NCBI RefSeq assembly: GCF_029714945.1 | Contig: NZ_CP121634.1 | Span: 3,989,001 to 4,053,000 of the forward strand | DNA: 64,000 nt | Source of the DNA: Bradyrhizobium sp. CIAT3101 | GTDB lineage: Bacteria; Pseudomonadota; Alphaproteobacteria; Rhizobiales; Xanthobacteraceae | Direction of reading: 5' to 3' | Shown: piece after piece, positions 26,219 to 33,814 of the stretch | Numbering within the stretch: position 1 is the first letter of the stretch | How the letters are laid out: each line of letters starts with the position of its first letter | Notes under the pieces: model-generated | Told to the model about the DNA's origin: nothing | The model's input: only the letters and a program-made list of their open reading frames with translations | The model's database searches: none | Translations under genes and position numbers: made by a program

Positions 26219-27073
26219 CTACGCAAAGAACGGATGCGGAGTGTCCCCTGTCCCTTTGTGTTTCATGACTGCAATGCAGTCCTCGATCTCCTGATTGGAC
26301 AGGTTCAGCCCGAATTCGCCACATAGAACATCTTTGAATTCACGCGTTGTTGCAAGCCAGCGCTTCTCGGCGAGACCGTCCGCGTCGCGTACGGTGACTC
26401 GGGTATTGTACATCGTGATCCGGCTCTTGTTTGGTCCCGGCTTCGCCGCGATGATATTTCCCTGGTAAGGCGTCTCCGGATGCGTCGCGGTGTACCAGTT
26501 CGTGATCTCGTATTCGGCATCGTAGCGCGGATGCGGGATTACGCGATAAATGTGGTGCCAATTCTCACGGAGCTTTGCCTGCAGCGTCAGTTCGCCGTCG
26601 ACATCGATGAACCGCATCAGCTCATGGGGTGTCTGCTGTTCGATCTGCGGCGCAAGCAGGAGGGCGGAGGTCGGCGCGAGGTTTCCGAAGCCGACGTCGG
26701 CGAGATAGGCACCTTCCGGCAAATCCACTTTCAGCAGCATATGGATTGCGGGGCGCGGCGCATCGATGGCCAGCCCGCGGACGACGCGCCCTTGTAAGCT
26801 GGTGATCTTGAAGCCGAGTGATCGAAGTCCGGCTCGAAACAGCATGTTCTGTTCGAAGCAATATCCGCCGCGCTTGCCGGCGATCATCTTTTGCTGGAGA
26901 GTTGGCACATCGAGCCTTGGCGGTCGCCCGAGCATGATGTCGAGTGTTTCGTAGGCAATCGAATGCGCGTGTGCAAAGATCAGCCGATTAAGCGTTTCAA
27001 GCGTCGGCGGAAGCGGGCTGGAGATACCGATGCGCTCAAGCCACGCATTCTGATCCAATACCGTGTCGGACAT
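26219..27073 (-). CDS. Arylamine N-acetyltransferase
   Basis: Cytosolic NAT of about 284 residues, moving acetyl from acetyl-CoA to arylamines, hydrazines or arylhydroxylamines. The Cys-His-Asp triad is visible: Cys in KRGGYCFEQN, His in APRPAIHMLLKV and Asp in YLADVGFG. The start is the ATG at 27073 (MSDTVLDQNAWLERIGI); a longer frame upstream has no family similarity. The gene lies inside the direct-repeat islet (25814-28221) and so may have been gained or moved as part of it. Rhizobial NATs are known to detoxify aniline-type xenobiotics; a role here is inference. Confidence 0.92.
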   Translation of the reverse strand: MSDTVLDQNAWLERIGISSPLPPTLETLNRLIFAHAHSIAYETLDIMLGRPPRLDVPTLQQKMIAGKRGGYCFEQNMLFRAGLRSLGFKITSLQGRVVRGLAIDAPRPAIHMLLKVDLPEGAYLADVGFGNLAPTSALLLAPQIEQQTPHELMRFIDVDGELTLQAKLRENWHHIYRVIPHPRYDAEYEITNWYTATHPETPYQGNIIAAKPGPNKSRITMYNTRVTVRDADGLAEKRWLATTREFKDVLCGEFGLNLSNQEIEDCIAVMKHKGTGDTPHPFFA

Positions 27074-27181
27074 CGCGAGCCCCCGCCTGGTGACTGGGGC
27101 CATCCTAGGGTCGCTTCGTTCCGTGAGCAATCGGCACGTAAGATGGGTGACGTCCGAAAGTGGTCCTTCTCTGGGAAGTAG

Positions 27182-27382
27182 CGGCATCGCTCCACCGCAT
27201 TGATTTCAGTTATCGCATTGCCGAACGATAGCTTTTCTCAAGCAAAGTCTCTCAAGGATCAGTTGATCGGCACCTGGATTTACGAGCCGGTCAAAGCCAC
27301 GCGCGAGGATGGCAGTGCTTTGGAGCGCCCGAAATTCCAAGGGGCAGTCACTTACACCCCCGTGTTCAAGCAAAAGCCCTGA
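27182..27382 (+). pseudogene. Truncated lipocalin-like protein gene
   Basis: The frame has an in-frame stop at 27179 and no ATG. It encodes VIALPNDSFSQAKSLKDQLIGTWIYEPV, which resembles the junction of signal peptide and mature chain in lipocalin-like (DUF4488/Lipocalin_5-type) proteins, normally about 140-170 residues. It stops after about 60 codons with YTPVFKQKP. Both the 5' signal region and two thirds of the 3' end are missing. It is probably a relic left in the islet. Confidence 0.6.
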
Positions 27383-27397
27383 CGCGTAGCTGTCTGA

Positions 27398-27811
27398 TCA
27401 GTCATTCACGCCGATGTCCGTAAAGAGGAATCCCGCCGGCGTCTTGGTAAAGACGAAGATGGTGTCGCCGCAGAAGATGCCGTAATTGTCGTTGTTCTCT
27501 TGATCGCGATCGTAGACCGCCTTGCCACGCTGGATACACGCGCGATTTTTTGCCGTGAAGTCGGTCTGATAGATCTTGGCGCGAAATTGCGCGGCGTCGC
27601 GAATTTCCTTGTCGTTCATGAACGGCAATCGGCTCATACTAGCGACGGCGGCGGAATCGTTTGCTTTCAGCGCCGCGCGAAACTTCTCGATGAAGCCATC
27701 GAATTCCTTTTGCAAGGCAGGAGCAGCGACGGCTTTCTTTGGCGCCTGGGCGACGGCTGGAGCAATGTTCACGAGAGCGGTTGCGAGCACAATTCTCAGT
27801 AAAAATCTCAC
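27398..27811 (-). CDS. Secreted protein of unknown function
   Basis: A 137-residue protein from the GTG at 27811, behind GGAG. The signal peptide is VRFLLRIVLATALVNIAPAVAQ. The mature part has a helical start (LQKEFDGFIEKFRAALKANDSAAVASMSRLPF) followed by strands with two cysteines (RACIQRG, GIFCGDT) that could pair. The layout (small helix plus NTF2-like cone, ending GFLFTDIGVND) recalls NTF2/SnoaL-like periplasmic domains. Function is unknown. It lies at the right end of the islet. Confidence 0.75.
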   Translation of the reverse strand: MRFLLRIVLATALVNIAPAVAQAPKKAVAAPALQKEFDGFIEKFRAALKANDSAAVASMSRLPFMNDKEIRDAAQFRAKIYQTDFTAKNRACIQRGKAVYDRDQENNDNYGIFCGDTIFVFTKTPAGFLFTDIGVND

Positions 27812-27926
27812 GGGTCGGCTCCGTCTATCGACCAATCAAGGTCTCCCGACTGATCCAAATCGATGCTCTTCTGTTGCGTCAAGGACTTTCTGGCAATCGC
27901 GCACTGGTTGTGAGATCAATACCAGC

Positions 27927-28221
27927 GCCTCACACTCAGCTGTCGTCCCGGCCTAGTGCGCAATTGCGCACGGGGGATCGGGACCCATAACCCCAGGGAG
28001 GGGTTATGGAGCGAGCTGGTCACTCCGAGTCTTCACCAAGCTGTTGCTGCGGCGTATGGGTCCCGGCCTTCGCCGGGACGACGGCTATGATTGCGGCGCG
28101 CGCTTGCCTTTCACAGGTACCGGCTTCGCATCACCACCCACATCCACTCCCGCATTCCGCAGCAGCACCTTCGCCGCTTCCTTCGCCGCACGCGCCATCG
28201 CGGGGTCGTCGCGGACGAGAT
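27927..28221. repeat. Direct repeat copy 2: interrupted inverted-repeat element joined to intact tetR
   Basis: The copy repeats the 25814-26081 block. Its right arm, 28055-28082, is identical to copy 1, but the left arm at about 27941 is split by an insert that contains the perfect 16-base palindrome GTGCGCAATTGCGCAC (27956-27971). The block runs into the tetR coding sequence, with the tetR stop at 28085-28087. Confidence 0.85.
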
Positions 28222-28747
28222 CCTGCGCGATCGAGCCGTCGACCAGCAGCACGAGCTGTGTGGCGAGCGCGTCCGCTTCCGTAACGCCGAGCTCGGTCAG
28301 CCGCTCGCGAAACCAGACGCGGCGGCTTTCCTTGAAGGCGATGGCGATCTTCTTCACCGCGCGGTCGGTGGGCCCGAGTTCGGCGACCGCGTTCACGAAC
28401 GGGCAGCCGCGAAAATCCTTCGCTGCAAAGCGCCGCTCCAGCGAATCGAAGGTGCCGAGAATCTGCTCGGCCGGCGGCTTGTCGGAGGGGCGGGCATGCA
28501 CGAAGCGGCGCTCCAGATAGGCCGCGATCAGCGCGTCCTTGGACGGGAAGTGGTTGTAGAGCGTGCGCTTGCTGATGCCGATCTCGGCCGCGATGGTGTC
28601 GACGCCGATGGCGCGAATGCCCTGCAGATAGAACAGCTTGTCGGCGGTCTCTAGGATCCGCTCTTTCATCGTCTGTGGGGCGGGCGGGGGAGCCATGCGG
28701 CGACGAACATCCTCTTTACGTTCTCTCAGCTTGACAGCGTCTGCCAT
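28085..28747 (-). CDS. TetR-family repressor
   Basis: A 220-residue regulator. The HTH is at about 28-75 (ERILETADKLFYLQGIRAIGVDTIAAEIGISKRTLYNHFPSKDALIAAYL). The C-terminal ligand domain (GCPFVNAVAELGPTDRAVKKIAIAFKESRRVWFRERLTELGV) fits the TetR_C group of YxaF/AcrR-like repressors. It is divergent from an MFS gene, with a perfect inverted repeat between them, so it almost certainly represses both. Its last 45 codons are duplicated as a remnant 2.1 kb away. Confidence 0.92.
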   Translation of the reverse strand: MADAVKLRERKEDVRRRMAPPPAPQTMKERILETADKLFYLQGIRAIGVDTIAAEIGISKRTLYNHFPSKDALIAAYLERRFVHARPSDKPPAEQILGTFDSLERRFAAKDFRGCPFVNAVAELGPTDRAVKKIAIAFKESRRVWFRERLTELGVTEADALATQLVLLVDGSIAQDLVRDDPAMARAAKEAAKVLLRNAGVDVGGDAKPVPVKGKRAPQS

Positions 28748-28757
28748 CTATAGACTA

Positions 28758-28777
28758 ATTACACAGGTCTGTGTAAT
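28758..28777. promoter_or_regulatory. Probable TetR operator
   Basis: ATTACACAGGTCTGTGTAAT is a perfect 9-bp inverted repeat with a two-base spacer. It lies ten bases before the tetR start and 60 bases before the MFS start. Size and symmetry are right for a TetR dimer. The run is AT-rich against a GC-rich surrounding. Confidence 0.8.
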
Positions 28778-28837
28778 CAAAATCAACGTCAATTGCAGAT
28801 GCCGGCGCGCGTCCAGCGCCCATGAGGGAGAAGAAAA

Positions 28838-30076
28838 ATGCCCCTGTTGCAGGTCCTGCGCCCGACATTGCCGATCCTGATCGGCGCCTCGATCATGCTG
28901 ACGCTGAGCATGGGCCTGCGGCAATCGCTCGGCATCTTCATGCAGCCGCTGACGCACGACATCCACCTCTCGGTGTCCGACTTCACGCTGGCGCTGGCCG
29001 TCCAAAACCTCGCCTGGGGCTTTCTGCAGCCGCTCGCCGGCGCGATGACGGTGCGCTACGGCTTCCGTCCGATCATGATCGTCGGCGCGCTCATGTATAT
29101 CGTCGGCCTCATCCTGATGGCGACCGCGAACGGGCTCGTCGGCATCATGATCGGCGCCGGCGTGCTGATCGGCACCTCGCTGGCCTGCACCGCGGCCGCG
29201 ATCGCGATGTCGGTGGCGGCGCGTGCGGTGCCGGCAACGGTGCGCTCCACCGTGCTCGGCATCGTCTCCGGCGCGGGCTCGCTCGGCGCGCTGCTGTCGG
29301 CGCCGATCGGGCAGATGCTCAACGAGGGCTTTGGCTGGCGCATCGGGCTCGCCGGCTTCGTCGTCATGTCGGTGCTGATGATTCCGGCCGCATGGTATGC
29401 CGGGCGCGTCGACGCCGTTCCGCTGCCGAAGCCGGCCGCCGACGACATCGGCGACGCCACGGCCGCGTCCGTGACAAAGGCAGCATTCGGCAATGCCTCC
29501 TTCGTGGTGATGACCTGTGCTTATCTCGTCTGCGGCATGCAGCTGGTGTTCCTCACCACGCATCTGCCGTCATATCTGGCGATCTGCGGCCTCGATCCGA
29601 TGCTGAGCGCGCAGACGCTCGGCATGATCGGCGGCTTCAACGTGCTGGGCTCGCTGTTCTTCGGCTGGGCCGGCCAGCGCTGGAACAAGCTCGCGCTGCT
29701 CGGCGGCATCTACATCCTGCGCTCGCTCGCGCTGGCCTGGTACTTCATGCTGCCGGCAACGCCATTCTCGACGCTGCTGTTCGGCGCCATCATGGGCTTC
29801 CTCTGGATGGGCGTCGGCCCGCTGGTCGCGGGCGCCGTCGCCGAGATGTTCGGCCTGCGCTGGCAGGCCATGATCCAGGGCCTCGCCTTCATGAGCCACC
29901 AGATCGGCAGCTTCCTCGGCGCCTATGGCGGAGGGGTGATCTACGACGCACTCGGCTCCTACAACATGGCCTGGCGCATCGGCGTCGCGCTCGGTCTTGC
30001 CGGCGGCATCATCCAGGTCGCCTTCGCCCTGATCCGGCCGGCGCAGCCGCCGACGCCGGTGTTGAAGGCGGCGTAA
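28838..30076 (+). CDS. MFS transporter, 12-TM, OFA/NNP-like
   Basis: Inner membrane transporter of 412 residues with twelve hydrophobic helices. The first helix reads GASIMLTLSMGLRQSLGIFMQPLTHDIHLSVSDFTLALAVQNLAWGFLQPLAGAM, close to the oxalate/formate-antiporter-like MFS branch. There is a long central loop (residues about 195-215). GGGAGAAG lies ahead of the ATG. It is probably the efflux or uptake target of the divergent TetR; the substrate is unknown. Confidence 0.9.
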   Translation: MPLLQVLRPTLPILIGASIMLTLSMGLRQSLGIFMQPLTHDIHLSVSDFTLALAVQNLAWGFLQPLAGAMTVRYGFRPIMIVGALMYIVGLILMATANGLVGIMIGAGVLIGTSLACTAAAIAMSVAARAVPATVRSTVLGIVSGAGSLGALLSAPIGQMLNEGFGWRIGLAGFVVMSVLMIPAAWYAGRVDAVPLPKPAADDIGDATAASVTKAAFGNASFVVMTCAYLVCGMQLVFLTTHLPSYLAICGLDPMLSAQTLGMIGGFNVLGSLFFGWAGQRWNKLALLGGIYILRSLALAWYFMLPATPFSTLLFGAIMGFLWMGVGPLVAGAVAEMFGLRWQAMIQGLAFMSHQIGSFLGAYGGGVIYDALGSYNMAWRIGVALGLAGGIIQVAFALIRPAQPPTPVLKAA

Positions 30077-30077
30077 G

Positions 30078-31316
30078 TTACGACGCCACGACGTTCACCT
30101 TCGCAGGGACGGGCAGCGGAAGGCGCAGTCCCCGGGCCAGCGCCGGGCGCGTGAAGGCCGGCTGCCGCTTCGGCAACTGTCCGAAACGCGACAGGGTCTG
30201 CATCAGCGCGGACCTGATGGCTGGCTCGATCCTCGCGCAAATGAACCAGCAGACCAGCGCGAGCATGCCGAGTGCGACCCATACGGCCGAGGTGGCATCC
30301 ACCCCGGCCTCGACCAGGGCTCGGATGATCGCGGAGCCAATGACGTTGTGGGTGAGATAGAGCGGATAGGTGATCAGTCCAAGCGTTCGCAAATAGGCTG
30401 GTGCTTCGGCAGGAGCAGCGCTCGCGGAGCGCCTGTTCCGGTGCGCGGCACGGGCAATGAGGAGAACCGCGGCGGCCCAGACCATGATCGGCACAAGAGC
30501 TGATTGATCCGCGATGGCGGGTATGGACGTCAAAAAGAAAGAGGCAAAGACATAGATCTCGACGGCGCCCGAAACACAGGTGACGGCAATCGCGACCTGT
30601 TCGAGCGCCGTCAGTTCTCTGTTCGCGGAAATGAACAGCCAGATGCCCAGCGCAAAGAAGCAGCCATGGCTCAGCAGGAACGCCGCGCACGGCACCCGAA
30701 ACATCAAGATGACGAGATAGGGCAGGTCGGACGGCGTCGTGCATGACGCGACCAGCAGCGCGACGGCGTTGAAAATTGCGCTGTAGATGGTGAGACCCCA
30801 GGCGAGGTGCCGCAAGGTGATCTTCCTTGTTAGCATCGCGCAAAACACGAGGCCATAAAACGCGGTCTCGGCCGCCAGCGTCCAGTAGACCTCGTCGAGC
30901 CATTCACCCGTGACGCCCTTGGGAACCATCAGCATGGCGTGGATGTAGGGCAGAACGAGTTCGGATGCCGGTCCGCTTCCGAAGAGAAGCAGAACGAGGA
31001 AAGTCGCGGTGGCGCAGACCCAGACCGCCGGATAAAGCCTGAGCGCGCGCCCCAGAAGAAACTCGCCCGGCGAAGACTGGCTCGCGGAGTTCGCGATGAC
31101 GAAGCCGGAAATGACGAAGAAGATCTCGACGCCGACCCAGCCGAACCATGTGAAGGGCGCAGCCGATGGGTACAGAACATCGGCGGCGACGGTGCGCTCG
31201 AAACCCGGGACGCCGATCGAAGTCCAGGCCCAGGACCAGAACATCTGGTGAAAAATCGCGACTCCGAGGGCGGCGGCGAAGCGCAGCGGATCCAGCAACG
31301 GCAAATGGCTTTTCAC
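30078..31316 (-). CDS. Acyltransferase 3 family membrane protein (OafA/YrhL-like)
   Basis: Integral membrane O-acyltransferase of 412 residues with about ten helices. Family marks are LDPLRFAAALGVAIFHQMFW (the catalytic His region), WFGWVGVEIFFVISGFVIANSAS and FLLGRALRLYPAVWVCATATF. Such enzymes add acetyl or other acyl groups to surface polysaccharides, Nod factors or peptidoglycan from the cytoplasmic donor side. The acceptor is unknown. A TPR-glycosyltransferase-like gene lies upstream on the same strand 139 bases away, which suggests glycan work. Confidence 0.9.
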   Translation of the reverse strand: MKSHLPLLDPLRFAAALGVAIFHQMFWSWAWTSIGVPGFERTVAADVLYPSAAPFTWFGWVGVEIFFVISGFVIANSASQSSPGEFLLGRALRLYPAVWVCATATFLVLLLFGSGPASELVLPYIHAMLMVPKGVTGEWLDEVYWTLAAETAFYGLVFCAMLTRKITLRHLAWGLTIYSAIFNAVALLVASCTTPSDLPYLVILMFRVPCAAFLLSHGCFFALGIWLFISANRELTALEQVAIAVTCVSGAVEIYVFASFFLTSIPAIADQSALVPIMVWAAAVLLIARAAHRNRRSASAAPAEAPAYLRTLGLITYPLYLTHNVIGSAIIRALVEAGVDATSAVWVALGMLALVCWFICARIEPAIRSALMQTLSRFGQLPKRQPAFTRPALARGLRLPLPVPAKVNVVAS

Positions 31317-31455
31317 GGGAATGAACCAGATTCATGCAACGATCCCGCTGGAGATATTGGATCGCCTCATGACGCTCTTTGACGTGGGTCACACTTGCTT
31401 CGTCGCTCGGGCGGCGGGTTCAGCTCTCGTGCCCCGGACGCAGCCCGCATCCGGA

Positions 31456-33309
31456 TCAGGCTGTCAGGAGCGACGACCGATCCTGCCTGGCACGCCACGC
31501 GGCGACCTGCTTCTCGAGTTCGACGCGAACGTCGTCTACGACGCTCGTCCAGTCGCCGCGCTCGGGTTGCCTGAACAGCCGCATTGACCGGTACCACGGG
31601 CTGTCATTGCGCTTGAGCAGCCAGCGCCAGTCCGGATTGAACGGCACCAGCGTCCAGACGGGCGCTGCAAGCGCACCGGCGAGGTGGGCAACGCTGGTGT
31701 CGACCGAGATCACCAGATCGAGGCACGACATCAGCGCGGCCGTTTCGCTGAAATCCGTCAGATGTTGCGTGAGGTCGACGATGTCGGGGCGTTCGCTGAG
31801 GAAGGTCCGGTCCTGATCCCGGCCCCCTTTTTGCAAGGAGACGAACTGGACGTCGCAATCGAGCAGCGGTGCAAGCGCGCGCAGCGCCATCGATCGGTTG
31901 TGGTCGTTCTTGTGTTCGGGATTGCCCGCCCAGACCAGGCCGACGCGGAAGCGGGGGCGGGGGCCAAGCCGATCTTCAAGCCGCTCTTGCCACGCCTTCA
32001 CGCGCGCCGCCGGGGGCGCAGGCACATAGCCGTGCGCATAAGGGATCGTATCGAGTCGTGTCCCGAACGCCAACGGCAGCGTTCCCAGAGGGCAGTGCAG
32101 GTCGAACGCCGGCGTCGACGATCGGCCGACACAGTCTGCGACCCCGGCGATGCCGCCGAGACACTGCTGGATCGGCGGCTCGACCTCCAGGATGACCTTG
32201 GCGCCGAGCGCGGCGACCATCGGCACGTAGCGCGCGAACTGGATCGCATCGCCCAGTCCCTCGTCGGAGTGCAACAAAATGGTCTTGCCTGCGATCGGCA
32301 GGTCGCCACGCCAGAGCGGTCTTGAAAAGCCGCGATCGATCAGGCCGACCGAGGCAAGCCGCCAACGCGCCTCGCGCGCGAGCCAGCCGCGCGCGAAGTC
32401 TCCGGTCAAGAGCTGCAGCGTCGCCAGATAGAACAGCGTCTGTGCATCGTTGGGGGCGGCCGCGAGCGATCTGTGCAGCGTCGCGAACGCCTCATCCAGC
32501 AATTGCAGATGCAGCAACACCACGGCCTTGTTGTTGAGCACGGCATGAAAATCGGGGCGAAGCGCCAGTGCGGAATCGAAGCAGGCAAAGGCCTGCTCCA
32601 ATCGGCCAAATCGCCAATGCAGCAGGCCGAGATTGTTGTGCGTCTCGGCGAGGCTCGGGTCCAGCGCGATGGATTTTTCGTAGTCGGCTTGCGCGTCCTC
32701 GAAGCGGTCGACGTTCGAGAGGCAGACGGCCCGCATCTGGTACAGGGCTGCGGAGTTTCGATTGAGCCGCTCGGCGATATCGAAGCATTCCAGGGCTTCC
32801 GCATGCCGGCCGAGCTCAAGCAGCAGCATGCCGCAGTTTTGCGCCGGCTCCCAATATTGCGGATCGAGCTTCAGGGCCTGCCGATAGTGCAGCACGGCCT
32901 CGTCGTTCTGCCCGAGTTGCCAGAGCAGATTGCCGAGGTGATTTTGGAGGACCGCATCATCAGGCCTGAGGCTCAACGCCCGGCGATAGTACTGCCGTGC
33001 GTCCTCGAGCTTACCTCGCCGCTCCAGCACCGTGGCGAGGCTCAGGAGGTACTCTGCCTTCGGCGACTGCTGGACGGCGCGCCCGATCCATTCCACGGCG
33101 GCGTCGGGCTGCTGCGCGTGAAGACAGAGCACGCCGAGCAGGTGAAGGGCATCCGGGTGCTGCTCGTCCAGCGTCAGCGCCTGCTGGCAGCACAGCTCGG
33201 CCTCGGCGATCCGTCCCGATTGAAGATGTGCGAGGCCCGCCTGGCACAGCGCGGCGGGCGTCACCTGTCCGGATGGTGTGGCCGCGGCGGGGCGCTCTCT
33301 GAGATTCAT
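31456..33309 (-). CDS. TPR protein with C-terminal glycosyltransferase-like domain
   Basis: A 617-residue protein. Residues about 20-330 are about nine tetratricopeptide repeats (for example PDALHLLGVLCLHAQQPDAAVEWIGRAV; AETHNNLGLLHWRFGRLEQAFACFDSAL). From about 335 there is a GT-B-like domain resembling heptosyltransferase family 9: TILLHSDEGLGDAIQFARYVPMVAALGAKVILEV, VGLVWAGNPEHKNDHNRSMAL, and LVISVDTSVAHLAGALAAPVWTLVPFNPDWRW. This fusion is frequent in rhizobia and is thought to glycosylate proteins or act in polysaccharide assembly. No signal peptide is visible. Confidence 0.9.
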   Translation of the reverse strand: MNLRERPAAATPSGQVTPAALCQAGLAHLQSGRIAEAELCCQQALTLDEQHPDALHLLGVLCLHAQQPDAAVEWIGRAVQQSPKAEYLLSLATVLERRGKLEDARQYYRRALSLRPDDAVLQNHLGNLLWQLGQNDEAVLHYRQALKLDPQYWEPAQNCGMLLLELGRHAEALECFDIAERLNRNSAALYQMRAVCLSNVDRFEDAQADYEKSIALDPSLAETHNNLGLLHWRFGRLEQAFACFDSALALRPDFHAVLNNKAVVLLHLQLLDEAFATLHRSLAAAPNDAQTLFYLATLQLLTGDFARGWLAREARWRLASVGLIDRGFSRPLWRGDLPIAGKTILLHSDEGLGDAIQFARYVPMVAALGAKVILEVEPPIQQCLGGIAGVADCVGRSSTPAFDLHCPLGTLPLAFGTRLDTIPYAHGYVPAPPAARVKAWQERLEDRLGPRPRFRVGLVWAGNPEHKNDHNRSMALRALAPLLDCDVQFVSLQKGGRDQDRTFLSERPDIVDLTQHLTDFSETAALMSCLDLVISVDTSVAHLAGALAAPVWTLVPFNPDWRWLLKRNDSPWYRSMRLFRQPERGDWTSVVDDVRVELEKQVAAWRARQDRSSLLTA

Positions 33310-33470
33310 GAACGGCTGGGGATTGATCCGAGGCAGCCTCGCAATTGAAGCCAGCGAGGCTCTTCCCTCTAACCACGCCAGGATTTCGCGAGGCTGACGG
33401 CGGTGCGTCGTCGAGCCCGCAGCGCGCGGAGAGCTCCTCGGAATGACGGCGTGGAGAGAGAGGGGCCCAA

Positions 33471-33497
33471 ACGAAAACGGGGCCCGTCAGGGCCCCG
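33471..33497 (-). terminator. Intrinsic terminator after rpmG
   Basis: On the minus strand a GGGGCCC-TGAC-GGGCCCC hairpin is followed by GTTTTCGTTT, about 25 bases past the rpmG stop. The T-tract is interrupted but long enough to be convincing. Confidence 0.85.
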
Positions 33498-33522
33498 CAA
33501 AAGTCTTCAGTGGTCCGAGATC

Positions 33523-33690
33523 TTACTTGATCTTGGCTTCCTTGAATTCGACGTGCTTGCGCGCGACCGGGTCGTACTTCTTCTTGACCAGCTTGTCGGT
33601 CATGGTGCGCGAATTCTTCTTGGCGACGTAGTAGAAGCCGGTGTCGGCCGAGGACACGAGCTTGACCTTGATGGTGACCGCTTTGGCCAT
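33523..33690 (-). CDS. rpmG: 50S ribosomal protein L33
   Basis: A 55-residue ribosomal protein, read from the ATG at 33690: [20 protein letters not shown], then [21 protein letters not shown] and [14 protein letters not shown]. This is the cysteine-free (zinc-independent) form of L33. It binds 23S rRNA near the E site. A GC-rich intrinsic terminator follows, so it is the last or only gene of its transcript. In many alphaproteobacteria rpmG sits downstream of pleD; here it lies 8 kb away, with the islet and the glycan genes between. Confidence 0.95.
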   Translation of the reverse strand: MAKAVTIKVKLVSSADTGFYYVAKKNSRTMTDKLVKKKYDPVARKHVEFKEAKIK

Positions 33691-33814
33691 GTTCTGAACC
33701 TCAGAATATTGGGGAATCTGGAGCCGGCCAAACGGCCCGCGTTGGCCGGCAACCTAGCCAGAAACCGCCTGATGTCAAGGTTTTACACCCTGAAAACCAC
33801 TCAAATCGGGCTCA

